Position numbers and translations under genes: made by a program | Notes under the pieces: generated by a model | Database searches by the model: none | What the model was told of the DNA's origin: nothing | Seen by the model: only the letters and a program-made list of their open reading frames with translations | Part shown: positions 55,873 through 64,000 of the stretch, piece after piece | Layout: each line of letters starts with the position of its first letter | Position numbering within the stretch: the first letter of the stretch is position 1 | Source of the DNA: JAHECE01 sp963780675 | GTDB lineage: Bacteria; Actinomycetota; Actinomycetes; Actinomycetales; JAHECE01 | Reading direction: 5' to 3' | Length of the DNA stretch: 64,000 nucleotides | Assembly (NCBI GenBank): GCA_963780675.1 | Contig: CAWACR010000003.1 | Span: 558,001-622,000, forward strand

Positions 55873-55978
55873 GCGAGGCACTCCCGGGTTCGGTCCACCC
55901 GCGAACCGTAGACCGCGAGCCCGCCCCCCGGAAGCCGCCCGCGACGGTTCCCGCCCTCCGGACTCTCGCGGCGCCGAG

Positions 55979-56134
55979 ACGGCGGTCACCCTGTCCGGCA
56001 CGACCACCCTCGCGCCGACGTTCACGGCGCCGTCGAGCCCGACCACGCTCGTCTTCTCGCTTGCCGTGAGCGACGGGACCGTGACGGTCACGGACAGCGT
56101 GACGGTCACGGTGAAGAAGCCGTCCAAGCGCTGA
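55979..56134 (+). pseudogene. C-terminal remnant of a PKD-like secreted protein
   Basis: The frame reads TAVTLSGTTTLAPTFTAP, VFSLAVSDGTVTVTDSVTVT and a stop after KKPSKR. It aligns with the end of the PKD modules in the second CotH gene (SVTLSSATAAKPTFTAPATA, FSLIVNDGKVSSVADTVVIT). Upstream of 55979 the frame overlaps the antisense membrane gene and is not PKD-like. This is therefore probably the severed 3' end of a former surface protein gene. Confidence 0.65.
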
Positions 56135-56252
56135 CCTGCCGCGCGCCGTCGACCTGCCAGCACCCCCTCAGGGGCCGCACAGCGTCCGCATAGCCCCCCT
56201 CCCTAGCGTCTTTCTCAGTCACACGACGGCTGACCAGGAGAGGGAGACCACC

Positions 56253-58004
56253 ATGAGGACCACACGTGTGCGGCACCTGGCCGCGGGGGCGACCTTGGCG
56301 CTGGTTCTGGCGCTGACCGGCTGCGGGACCGCCGCGACGACGGATGCCGTCGCCACCGCGGCGTCGGCAGCGACGTCGGCCGAGACGGCCGGTGCCACGG
56401 TCGCGACCGCCGAGAACGCCGCGGACCACGACGAGGCGTCGGACTACGTCTGGGACGCGGCCGACGAGGTTGCGATCACGCTGGACGGCGTGTCGGCGTC
56501 GTCCGGCAGCGACGCCGTCGTGGTGGACGGCGGCACCGTCACCATCACGGCCGCCGGGACCTACCGGATCTCGGGCACGCTGGAGGACGGGCAGATCGTC
56601 GTGGACACCCCGGACGACGGCGTCGTCCGCCTGGTGCTCGACGGCGTGGACGTCACGAGCAGCACGGCGGCCGCGCTCGCGGTGCTCGACGCCGAGAAGG
56701 CCGTGGTGCTCCTGGCGGACGGGACGGAGAACTCCCTGACCGACGCCGCGGAGTACGTCTTCCCTGACGCCGAGACGGACGAGCCCAACGCCGCCCTCTT
56801 CTCCGCCGCGGACCTCACGATCGGCGGAACGGGGTCGCTCACCGTGACCGGCCGGTACAACGACGCCATCGCCTCGAAGGACGGCCTGGTGATCTCCGGG
56901 GGCGCGATCACGGTCGACGCCGTCGACGACGGGATCCGCGGCAAGGACTATGTCGTGGTCGGCGGCACGGCCGCCGTCGCCGTCACCGCCGGCGGGGACG
57001 GCCTGAAGTCCGACAACGCCGAGGACGCCACGAAGGGTTACGTGGCGATCGAGGCCGGTGCGGTGACGATCGACGCCGCGGGCGACGGGGTCGACGCCGA
57101 GACCGACGTCCTCGTCCACGGCGGCGAGGTCGCCGTCACGGCCGGCGGCGGCGCCTCCGCGCAGATCGCCGAGGACGCGTCCGCGAAGGGTCTCAAGGGG
57201 ACGGTGAGCGTCGTCGTCGACGGTGGCACCCTCGTCGTGGACTCCGCCGACGACGCCCTCCACTCCAACGGCAGCGTCACGGTCTCCGAGGGCACCCTCA
57301 CGGTCGCGACCGGCGATGACGCGATCCACGCCGACGCCGCCCTCACCGTCTCGGGCGGCACCCTGACGGTGACGGAGTCCTACGAGGGCCTGGAGAGCCT
57401 GCAGATCACCATCTCCGGGGGCGAGATCGAGGTCCACAGCGCCGACGACGGCATCAACGTGGCGGGTGGCGTGGACGGGTCCGGACAGGAGGCCGCCGGC
57501 AACCGGCAGGGCGGCCAAGCGGGCGGAGCGATGGGCGGCCCGGGCGGCGACCAGTTCGCCACGCTCGAGGACGCCTGGGTGGCGATCAGCGGCGGCACCA
57601 CGGTGATCTACGCCGACGGCGACGGCTTCGACTCCAACGGCAGCGCCACGATGACCGGGGGAACGCTGACCGTCCACGGCCCCACCGGGGACGGGAACGG
57701 CGCCATCGACGTCAACGGGACGTTCGTCGTCGACGGCGGCGTCCTGGTGGCCGCGGGCAGCGCCGGCATGGCCGAGACCCCGGACGACACCTCGTCCCAG
57801 GCGGTCCTCGGGATCGCGTTCGGCTCGCAGGTGAGCGCCGGCACCGAGGTCGTGGTCCGGGCTCCGGACGGCACCGTGGTCGTGACCTTCACCCCCGCCA
57901 AGAACGCCGCGACCCTCGTCGTCTCCTCGCCGGACCTCGTCTCCGGGACGGCGTACGACGTCGTCGTCGGCGGCACGAGTCTCGGCACCGTGACGGCGTC
58001 CTGA
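56253..58004 (+). CDS. Cthe_2159-like carbohydrate-binding lipoprotein
   Basis: The product is 583 residues from an ATG with a GGAGAGGGAG site. Lipobox LTGC. After a low-complexity linker, residues about 60-500 are repeated strand motifs (AITLDGVSASSGSDAVVVDG, GDGLKSDNAEDATKGYVAIE, ADDALHSNGSVTVSEGTLTV, ADDGINVAGGVDGSGQE) typical of Cthe_2159 (DUF4353), a right-handed parallel beta-helix that binds acidic polysaccharide and calcium. A C-terminal domain of 70 residues follows. It is membrane-anchored and exposed. It is followed by DUF4956 and VTC genes, a set that recurs with CotH in other genomes as I recall. Confidence 0.8.
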   Translation: MRTTRVRHLAAGATLALVLALTGCGTAATTDAVATAASAATSAETAGATVATAENAADHDEASDYVWDAADEVAITLDGVSASSGSDAVVVDGGTVTITAAGTYRISGTLEDGQIVVDTPDDGVVRLVLDGVDVTSSTAAALAVLDAEKAVVLLADGTENSLTDAAEYVFPDAETDEPNAALFSAADLTIGGTGSLTVTGRYNDAIASKDGLVISGGAITVDAVDDGIRGKDYVVVGGTAAVAVTAGGDGLKSDNAEDATKGYVAIEAGAVTIDAAGDGVDAETDVLVHGGEVAVTAGGGASAQIAEDASAKGLKGTVSVVVDGGTLVVDSADDALHSNGSVTVSEGTLTVATGDDAIHADAALTVSGGTLTVTESYEGLESLQITISGGEIEVHSADDGINVAGGVDGSGQEAAGNRQGGQAGGAMGGPGGDQFATLEDAWVAISGGTTVIYADGDGFDSNGSATMTGGTLTVHGPTGDGNGAIDVNGTFVVDGGVLVAAGSAGMAETPDDTSSQAVLGIAFGSQVSAGTEVVVRAPDGTVVVTFTPAKNAATLVVSSPDLVSGTAYDVVVGGTSLGTVTAS

Positions 58005-58136
58005 CGCCCGGACGCCCCGACGCCCCACCCCGAACCCCCAGGGCGGGCGGTCCACAGGTCCCCCACAGCGGCACACCAGCGCCCCCACGTGAGCGCCGCC
58101 CACCCTGATCTCACTGACCCCCGAGGAGCTGACCCC

Positions 58137-58739
58137 ATGTCGACCGCAGCCATGTTCCTGCTCGACCTCGCGGCCATCACGGTGCTCGTGTTCGGCCTCT
58201 ACTTTCCCCGCCACCGGCGCCGCGAGCTGGTCGTCGCCTACCTGGTCGTCAACATCGGCGTGCTCGCCGTCGCCTCCGCGCTGGCAAGCACCGCGGTGAG
58301 TGCCGGCCTCGGGCTCGGGCTCTTCGGCATCCTCTCGATCATCAGGCTCCGCTCGGCGGAACTCGACCAGGGCGAGGTGGCGTACTACTTCGCGGCCCTG
58401 GCGATCGGGCTGCTCGGCGGTGTGGCCGTCTCCCCTGCGTGGCTGGCTCCGGCGCTGATGGGCGCGATCCTCGTCGCGCTCTTCGTGGGCGACCATCCCG
58501 CGTTGTTCGGCCGGTACCGGTCCGAGACGGTCACCCTGGACGTCGCGTACACCGACGAGGCCGCCCTCGTGCGTCGCCTCGAGGAGACGTTCCGGACCCG
58601 CGTCCACCGGGTCTCGGTGCGACGAGTGGACCTCGTCAACGACACGACCGTCGTGGACTTCCGGCACGAGCCGCTCGGGGCGCCGCGTGCGGGCGACCAC
58701 GCCGCCGGGACCACGCGCTCGCTCGGCGGTGTCCGATGA
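58137..58739 (+). CDS. DUF4956 membrane protein
   Basis: The product is 200 residues from an ATG with a GAGGAG site. Four hydrophobic helices lie in the first 120 residues (FLLDLAAITVLVFGLYF, VAYLVVNIGVLAVASALA, GLGLGLFGILSIIRLRSAEL, ALAIGLLGGVAV). GLFGILSIIRLRSAELDQGE is the conserved core of DUF4956. A cytoplasmic tail with an alpha/beta unit follows (VTLDVAYTDEAALVRRLEET). It overlaps the VTC gene by 4 bases, so the two are translationally coupled and may form a complex. Confidence 0.85.
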   Translation: MSTAAMFLLDLAAITVLVFGLYFPRHRRRELVVAYLVVNIGVLAVASALASTAVSAGLGLGLFGILSIIRLRSAELDQGEVAYYFAALAIGLLGGVAVSPAWLAPALMGAILVALFVGDHPALFGRYRSETVTLDVAYTDEAALVRRLEETFRTRVHRVSVRRVDLVNDTTVVDFRHEPLGAPRAGDHAAGTTRSLGGVR

Positions 58740-59504
58740 GTCCCGCCCTCGCCACCGCGCCCCTCGACGCCCGCGGCCTCGATGCGGTCTCGCTGGCCGA
58801 CCTCGACGCCGTCGCCGCCCTCCAGACGCGCACCGACCGCAAGTACGTGGTCCCGCGGGCGCTCGCGGACCGGGTGGTGCGTGAGCTCGCCGGCACGCGC
58901 CCGGGCGCTGGAGATCGACGGCGCGCGGTCGTTCCGGTACTCCTCGGTCTACTTCGACACCCCGGACCTGCGCATGTACCTCGCGGCGGCGCGGGGCCGC
59001 CCCCGGCGTGCGAAGGTCCGAACCCGGACCTACGTCGACAGCGGCCTGTGCATGCTCGAGGTGAAGACCCGGGACTCCCGGGGGCGGACGGTGAAGCACC
59101 GGCAGCCCCATCCGGCGAGGGAGAGCGAGCGGCTGACCTGCGACGCGCTCACGTTCGTGGGCGGGTTCCGGGAGGTGGCCGCCCTCGGCCCGGGTTTGCG
59201 CCCGACGCTGACCACGGTGTTCGACCGCACGACGCTCCTGCTGGGGACGGGCGAGGGACGGGTGACGTTGGACGCCGACCTGCGGATGCTGACCGAGGAC
59301 GGGGCCGCGGCCTTCCTGCCCGACGGGGTGGTCATCGAGACGAAGTCGGCCGGCGGGCCGACCGGCGTCGACAGGATGCTGTGGGCCGCCCACCACCGGC
59401 CCGTTCGGGTGAGCAAGTACGGCGCGGGGTTGGCTGCCCTTCGGCCGGACCTGCCCGGCAACCGGTGGCGCCGCGTCGTCCGGACGCACGTCGAGGCGGG
59501 TTGA
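58736..59504 (+). pseudogene. Polyphosphate polymerase (VTC) domain protein, one frameshift
   Basis: About 255 residues result if one extra C near 58904 is removed (ELAGTR then RALEIDGARSFRY). VTC tunnel residues are visible: LQTRTDRKYVV (R.D.K), FRYSSVYFDTPDLRMYLAA (Y.S.YFDT), KVRTRTYVDSG (R.R.Y), LEVKTRD (E.K) and a late VVIETKSAG (ETK). In yeast Vtc4 this fold makes polyphosphate from ATP. The protein is soluble and is coupled to DUF4956. The break is one base with no other damage. Confidence 0.85.
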
Positions 59505-59519
59505 GGCCGGACGACGGGG

Positions 59520-61379
59520 TCAGCGCGGGGTCGGGAGCATCTTTCGCCAGATCCAGCTCGACGGCACCTGGCGGTCGTGGAGGACGTATTCGCGGGTTGC
59601 CTCGTCCACGAACAAGGTCTCCAGCGCCCGGCGCGCGCTCGGGAGCCCGGCGAGGAGGAGTACGTCGCCCTCGCGCAGGTCCGCGTCGTCCGACGGGGTG
59701 AAGTGGTCCTCGCCGTCGCGGATGCGCATGAGAGCCAGCGCGGGGAGCGGCCGGTCGCGGTCGTACGGCGAGCGGAGGAGGTCCTTGAGGTGCGCCTCGC
59801 CCGAGGCGAGCCAGGGCAGCAGGGCGACGGCGCCGTCGTCGGCGGTCAAGGCGATCTGCCAGGTGACGAGCGACGACGGCCCGCACCGGGCCTCGAGCCG
59901 CGCCACGACGGCCTCCGCCCACGCATCGCTGCGGCGCGGGATCTGGTGGAGGAACCGCACGAGTTCGGGGCTGCCGAGCAGCGCCAGGACCTCGTGGGCG
60001 ACGACGTCCGGGGGGACGAGCACGAGGTCGAGGTTCTTGGCCGCGAAGAGGGGCTCGTTCGCCGTCTCGTTCTGCCGGCCGACCATGACCAGGTGCGCGT
60101 TGTCGCGCCTGGCCGCGGCGATGAGGGACAGGTTGGAGATGTCGTTGTCGGTCGCCGTGATCAGGCCGACGGCCGTCGGCATGTCCGCGCGCGCCATCCA
60201 GTCGAGCTCGATACCGGGGGCGATGAGCACGGTGGGGTCGTCGCTCGTGGTGGTCCCGGCGTCGACCACGGTCACCTCCAGGCCCTCCGCGCGCAGGTCC
60301 GTGGTGACGGCCTGGCCGAACCGGCCGTAGCCGCAGACCACCCAGCGTCCGCGCGGGACCTGCGGGCGGCGGGCCGGCATCGGCTCGCCGGGCAGCGCGG
60401 TGAGCCACTGCTCGAGCTGGTACGACGACGGCGCGTGGAGGGCCGTGCGCAGGTGGTCGCCGAAGGCGTCGAAGGGGTTGATCACGGTGGGCTCACCGAA
60501 CGCGCTCATCCGCTCGGCGATCACGGGGGAGACCGTCCGGGCGATCACGGGCAGGTCGGGTCGCAGGAGCGCCGCCGACATGACGACCGCCAGGTTGGCC
60601 TCCTCGTTGTCGGTCAGGGCGAGCACGCCCTCGCAGTACGGACTGTCGAGGCCGGCGGCCATGAGGTGACCGGGGTTGCGGGCGTCCGCCACGAGCCCGG
60701 GGACGTCGAAGTGGTAGGCGTCCCGGTCGAGGGCCGCGATCCGCTCCTCCGAGCGGTCGATCACGATGAATCGCCGACCGAGCGCGTCCAGCGAGGCGCC
60801 CAGCCGCTCACCGGTCTGGCCGCGCCCCGCGAGCAGGAGGAACGGCTCGCGCAGCCCCGCCACCTTGTGCATGAAGCGCTGGAGCGACAAGGCCTGGCGG
60901 AAGTCCTGGTCCTGGAGGAGCGCGAACAACGTCCCGATCGCGTAGGCCCAGCCCAGGACCGAGAGGTAGATGGTGACGATGACCCACGTGCGCTGCGGGT
61001 ACGTGAACGGGTAGGGGATCTCGCCGAAACCGATCGTGGTCGCGGTATAGCTGACCACGTAGAAGGCGTCGAAGAGCCCCATGCGGTGGGGCTCGCCGGC
61101 CGCGTCCACACCCGGCACCAGCGTGAGGCCGACCACGCTGAACCCGAAGATCGTGACGAGGACGATGAACGGGGCCCGCATCCTGCGCAGGATGAGGAAG
61201 ATCGTGGCGCTCGCCTGGGCGGCGGTGGCGATCGGCTGACGGCGGGCGCGTGGGCCGTGGCGAGCGGCGCGCCCGGCCCTGCCGCCGACCGGAGCGAGCG
61301 CCGAGGGGGCCTCGAGGAGGGTGGGCACCCGGCCCGGAGCGAAGACCCGGTGCCAGAACGCGAGGAGGGGGTTCGCCAC
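59520..61379 (-). CDS. Potassium channel with two RCK (TrkA-N/C) modules
   Basis: The product is 619 residues from a GTG. A basic N-terminal tail leads to two transmembrane helices flanking the pore (APFIVLVTIFGFSVVGLTLV; filter TATTIGFGEIPY). The first Rossmann domain starts FLLLAGRGQTGERLGASLDA, the second WVVCGYGRFGQAVTTDLRAE. The C-terminal TrkA-C domain ends the protein. GFGE in the filter is a variant of GYGD. It would act as a tetrameric ligand-gated potassium channel. It is paired with the DUF6394 gene, 22 bases upstream. Confidence 0.9.
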   Translation of the reverse strand: MANPLLAFWHRVFAPGRVPTLLEAPSALAPVGGRAGRAARHGPRARRQPIATAAQASATIFLILRRMRAPFIVLVTIFGFSVVGLTLVPGVDAAGEPHRMGLFDAFYVVSYTATTIGFGEIPYPFTYPQRTWVIVTIYLSVLGWAYAIGTLFALLQDQDFRQALSLQRFMHKVAGLREPFLLLAGRGQTGERLGASLDALGRRFIVIDRSEERIAALDRDAYHFDVPGLVADARNPGHLMAAGLDSPYCEGVLALTDNEEANLAVVMSAALLRPDLPVIARTVSPVIAERMSAFGEPTVINPFDAFGDHLRTALHAPSSYQLEQWLTALPGEPMPARRPQVPRGRWVVCGYGRFGQAVTTDLRAEGLEVTVVDAGTTTSDDPTVLIAPGIELDWMARADMPTAVGLITATDNDISNLSLIAAARRDNAHLVMVGRQNETANEPLFAAKNLDLVLVPPDVVAHEVLALLGSPELVRFLHQIPRRSDAWAEAVVARLEARCGPSSLVTWQIALTADDGAVALLPWLASGEAHLKDLLRSPYDRDRPLPALALMRIRDGEDHFTPSDDADLREGDVLLLAGLPSARRALETLFVDEATREYVLHDRQVPSSWIWRKMLPTPR

Positions 61380-61401
61380 GGCGTGGTCCTGGGGCCGCGG
61401 C

Positions 61402-61785
61402 TCAGCGGCGCTGGAAGGACATCGTCTCGACCAGCAGCAGGATCACGGAGACCACGTTCGCGAACAGCGCTCCCCCCGAGAGGGAGACGGCCGCGGCGGT
61501 GGACTCCGGGGTCAGGCCCGCCGCCGACGCCGAGGCGGTCGCCCACACCACCGCGGCGGCGATGAGCTGGAGGTCCGCGACCAGAGAGGTGGCGAGGTGG
61601 ACGGCGCCGATCTGGGTGCGGTCCCCGAACTTCAGCACCGTGGCGATGAGGTTCACGATGACGGCGGCGAACAGCTCGTACTGGTTGTGCAGCGACGGCT
61701 CGGAGATGTCGCCGATGAAGAACCCGAAGTTGAGCGTTGCTGCCAGCAGCACGAAAAAGCCGAAGATCACCTTCTCGAGGTTCAT
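61402..61785 (-). CDS. DUF6394 membrane protein
   Basis: The product is 127 residues with four hydrophobic helices. MNLEKVIFGFFVLLAATLNF, HNQYELFAAVIVNLIATVLK and FGDRTQIGAVHLATSLVADL match DUF6394, a family regularly found beside two-RCK potassium channels. It probably forms an operon with the channel and may be its subunit or regulator. The role is not known experimentally as far as I recall. Confidence 0.8.
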   Translation of the reverse strand: MNLEKVIFGFFVLLAATLNFGFFIGDISEPSLHNQYELFAAVIVNLIATVLKFGDRTQIGAVHLATSLVADLQLIAAAVVWATASASAAGLTPESTAAAVSLSGGALFANVVSVILLLVETMSFQRR

Positions 61786-61851
61786 GCGCGGCTCCGCGTG
61801 GTCGGCGTCCTTGGGCGTCCTGACGAGCGGAGCGTACTGCGACCGCAGCCT

Positions 61852-62388
61852 TCAGTCCTGGGGGTTCGGGGGGAGCGCGCCCTGGTCGTACCAGTCGCAG
61901 AGGTCGATGCCCTCGAGCGTCTGACCAGGCCCGACCGTGACCGGGAGCGGCGTGTGGTCGGTGCATGACGCGTCCAGGCCGCACGGGACCGCGGCCGTGT
62001 ACGCGCCGCCGAGGGTGGGAGTCTCCACCAGGTAGGCGAAGGCGAGGTAGGTGCCGGCCGGCAGGTTCACCTCGTAGGTGGCCTGGTTCTCGGCGATGTC
62101 GAGCGTGGTCGCCTCGCCGGACGTCGTGTCCTGGAAGAAGGCGGTCATCTCGGGGATGTACTCGCTCGGGTAGCAGACCGCGCCGCGGATGACGGCGGCC
62201 TCCGGTGCCGCCGTCGCGGCCGCGGTCGGCTGGGCCGGCGGGCTCGGTGTGGTGCTCGGGGTCTTCGTGCGCGTCGCCGAGGCCGAGGTGGGCGGGCCGG
62301 ACTCGGACGGTTCGGGAGTCTGGTCGCCGGCGGAACACCCGCCGACGAGCAGCATCACGCCCAGCCCGGCGATCGATGCGCGGATCAC
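61852..62388 (-). CDS. Putative lipoprotein
   Basis: The product is 178 residues from a GTG. A signal with lipobox LVGGC is followed by a Ser/Thr/Pro-rich linker (residues 22-62). The C-terminal domain has four Cys (GAVCYPSEYIP, VPCGLDASCTDHT, LCDWYDQGAL), suggesting two disulphides. A central strand set (ATYEVNLPAGTYLAFAYLVE) resembles a carboxypeptidase-regulatory-like beta fold. Function unknown. Confidence 0.7.
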   Translation of the reverse strand: MIRASIAGLGVMLLVGGCSAGDQTPEPSESGPPTSASATRTKTPSTTPSPPAQPTAAATAAPEAAVIRGAVCYPSEYIPEMTAFFQDTTSGEATTLDIAENQATYEVNLPAGTYLAFAYLVETPTLGGAYTAAVPCGLDASCTDHTPLPVTVGPGQTLEGIDLCDWYDQGALPPNPQD

Positions 62389-62428
62389 GGGTTCCCCCTC
62401 CCGACGGCGTCGTTCACCGCCCAGACTC

Positions 62429-62453
62429 CCCTTCGCCCGAGGAGGGCGAAAGG
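62429..62453 (-). terminator. Hairpin after the Wadjet operon
   Basis: On the minus strand, GGGCGAA pairs with TTCGCCC, with a further three G-C pairs after one mismatch. It lies 50 bases past the jetD stop and before the lipoprotein gene. Confidence 0.5.
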
Positions 62454-62502
62454 GACGAACGGCTCGGTCGTCGGATTCGAGGGGTGGGCCCGGCGAGGGT
62501 GA

Positions 62503-63756
62503 TCAGGGGGTGACGGGCTCGGCGGCGAGGTCCGCGAGGAGGAGGTCGAGGATCGACTCCTCGTGGACGGCGTTCGTCAGGTGCTCCCGGCGGAGCACCA
62601 CGTCATGATCGACCTGCGCAGCGGTCGCCTCCGCGGCACTCTCCGCGCCGCCGGTGTCCGGTACGCGGCCGCCCGCGGCCGCGTAGTCCGCCGGCCTGAA
62701 CCGCCACGGCAGCAGGTCCGGGGCGACGGACCGCACGTTCTCGACGATCCCCACGCCCGCGGCGTCGAAGTCCGCGCGTGCGCGGATCGCCGCGCCGCCC
62801 GCGACCAGGGCCCGCAACAGGTCGAGCACGGCCTGCGACGGCCGGCCGTCCGTGCAGACCAGCGGCGCGCAGGTGGTCCCCAGGCGGTCGGCCGCCGCCT
62901 CCACGACGGTGGGGTTCTCGCACACGAAGACGGTGGTGCCCGCGGGCACCGCCACCGGACCGGCGAGCGAGCGCAGCGTGAGCCACGTGGGCTCGCCGGG
63001 CGCGGCCCCCGCCATCGCGACGGCGGGCGCGTCCCCCCGCAACGGCAGGTTGAGCACGAGCACGCGCGAGGACACCTCGTCGCAGAACACGCCCGCCGCG
63101 CGCCAGGCCCAGCGCCACTCCGCCGGAGTGGCGGGGTAGGAGAGTCCCTGCTCCAGCGCAGCGAGCAGCACCGCCGCCCGCCCGAGCGGCGTGGACCTGT
63201 CGAGCGCGTGCGCGTCCCCGACGACGGCGCTCGCCACCTCCGCGAGTCGCGCCCCGGGCCCGCCGGCGCGCAGGGCGCGCCACACCGCGGCGAGTTGCTG
63301 CGCCGTGCGCTCGAGCGAGCCGTCGCCGCCGCGTGGGACGACCGGGTGGTCGAACCACGCCGCGAGCACGTCGTCGGCCAGCCCGGCGTCGGTCAGCACG
63401 TCCGTCGCCTGCGCACGCTCGGCACCCCGTGCGGCGTCGCGCTCGGCCCGACGCTCCGACCGCGAGACCAGGGGCGCGCCGTCGAGCGCCTCGACCGATT
63501 CCCGGACGCCCAGCCCGTGCGCCGACCGGAGGGCCCGCTCCAGCGCACCGAGCGCGACGCCGCTCCCGGACGTCTCCCACCGGATGCCCAGCACGCGCCC
63601 GACGTCGGCCCGCGCCGAGTCGTCGAGGCTCACCCGCAGCGTGCCCACCTCGAGGCTCGCGCCGCGGCGGCCCCGCTCCCGCACGGCGTCGAGCACGGCC
63701 CGCCCGCCCGGGGTGGTGGCCCACGCCGCGAGCGCCGGGGGGACGCCGCCGCTCAT
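62503..63756 (-). CDS. jetD: Wadjet type II JetD (TIGR02679 family, Toprim-type nuclease subunit)
   Basis: The product is 417 residues from an ATG overlapping the upstream stop (ATGA). The N-terminal part (LDAVRERGRRGASLEVGTLR, LGIRWETSGSGVALGALERA) and middle (LEQGLSYPATPAEWRWAWRA) match the TIGR02679 family. The C-terminal Toprim-like fold carries VFVCENPTVVEAAADRLG (catalytic Glu), PLVCTDGRPSQAVLDLL and IRARADFDAAGVGIVENVRS (the D.D pair). JetD cleaves closed circular DNA that the JetABC SMC complex has detected. It is the last gene of the operon, followed by a hairpin. Confidence 0.85.
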   Translation of the reverse strand: MSGGVPPALAAWATTPGGRAVLDAVRERGRRGASLEVGTLRVSLDDSARADVGRVLGIRWETSGSGVALGALERALRSAHGLGVRESVEALDGAPLVSRSERRAERDAARGAERAQATDVLTDAGLADDVLAAWFDHPVVPRGGDGSLERTAQQLAAVWRALRAGGPGARLAEVASAVVGDAHALDRSTPLGRAAVLLAALEQGLSYPATPAEWRWAWRAAGVFCDEVSSRVLVLNLPLRGDAPAVAMAGAAPGEPTWLTLRSLAGPVAVPAGTTVFVCENPTVVEAAADRLGTTCAPLVCTDGRPSQAVLDLLRALVAGGAAIRARADFDAAGVGIVENVRSVAPDLLPWRFRPADYAAAGGRVPDTGGAESAAEATAAQVDHDVVLRREHLTNAVHEESILDLLLADLAAEPVTP

Positions 63757-64000
63757 GCGCCCACCCGGGTGCGCCGCCCGGCGGCCCACAGGTAGGGCAC
63801 CACGTCGACGCCCGCGAGGTGCCGGTGCCGCGCGAGGTCGTAGATCGCCACGGCGGGCACGCTCGCGTACGTGGCCCACTCGTCGTGGGCGGTCAGCATG
63901 ATGTCGAGGTCGAACTCCACGGTCAGGCCCATGAAGGACGCCTTGACCTGCGGGTCCACCCCGGTCATCGCCTCGTCCAGCCAGACCCAGCGTGGCGCCG
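63753..64000 (-). CDS. jetC: Wadjet type II JetC, SMC-like ATPase (C-terminal end; cut by the window)
   Basis: Only the last 82 residues are visible. They begin with APRWVWLDEAMTGVDPQVKA, where VWLDEA is the Walker B motif and TGVD the D-loop of an SMC/RecN-type ATPase. FDLDIMLTAHDEWATYASVP and YDLARHRHLAGVDVVPYLWA complete the lobe. This matches the TIGR02680 (JetC) C-terminus. The stop overlaps jetD, so they are translationally coupled. The rest, with JetA and JetB, should lie beyond 64000. Confidence 0.85.
   Translation of the reverse strand, partial: APRWVWLDEAMTGVDPQVKASFMGLTVEFDLDIMLTAHDEWATYASVPAVAIYDLARHRHLAGVDVVPYLWAAGRRTRVGA

Overview
The window is high-GC DNA with GTG starts, ATGA and GTGA operon overlaps and Gram-positive style lipoproteins, secreted adhesins and CotH proteins. 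The gene families point to an actinobacterium of the order Micrococcales, probably Cellulomonadaceae or Promicromonosporaceae. This is inferred from gene content only, and no rRNA or tRNA gene was seen.

Region 1 (1-19 kb) is an accessory defence island. It starts with a ribbon-helix-helix regulator, a secreted SH3b/amidase_6-type protein and a small membrane protein. A type I restriction-modification operon follows (hsdM, hsdS, hsdR, plus a YgjP-type zinc peptidase cut off at its HExxH motif). That gene is joined directly to a QatABCD anti-phage operon: KAP ATPase, QatB, QueC-like QatC and TatD-like QatD. Next come two poorly characterised genes, one with a DKH motif and one with a HEPN-type RNxxxH motif, then an IS5-family remnant and a broken HTH gene. 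Many genes here are interrupted by single-base indels while the encoded protein stays well conserved in the other frames. I read most of these as residual sequencing or assembly errors rather than decay.

Region 2 (19-31 kb) looks ordinary and chromosomal: an unknown protein, a SIMPL-domain protein, a VOC protein, two paralogous ABC-2 exporter pairs facing each other, a membrane acyltransferase and a CtpE-like P-type ATPase.

Region 3 (30.7-39.7 kb) holds three CotH-family genes. One is a lipoprotein. The second carries three discoidin-like and four PKD-like domains. The third is a lipoprotein with a kelch-type propeller. The last two share an almost identical CotH half and lie between two copies of a 46-bp repeat. 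A related set lies at 56.2-59.5 kb: a Cthe_2159-type lipoprotein, a DUF4956 membrane protein and a VTC polyphosphate-polymerase domain protein. Together they suggest a cell-surface or polyphosphate-linked system that is not well described.

Region 4 (39.7-62.4 kb) contains two GH13 enzymes, the AmmeMemoRadiSam trio, an aldo/keto reductase, a DJ-1/PfpI protein, a DUF932 protein, a helicase-associated/WYL protein, an M50 peptidase, a second VOC protein, a cupin, a cation:proton antiporter, and a two-RCK potassium channel with its DUF6394 neighbour.

The right edge (62.5-64 kb) carries the distal end of a type II Wadjet operon: all of JetD and the last 82 residues of the SMC-like JetC. The window therefore has anti-phage or anti-plasmid systems at both ends.
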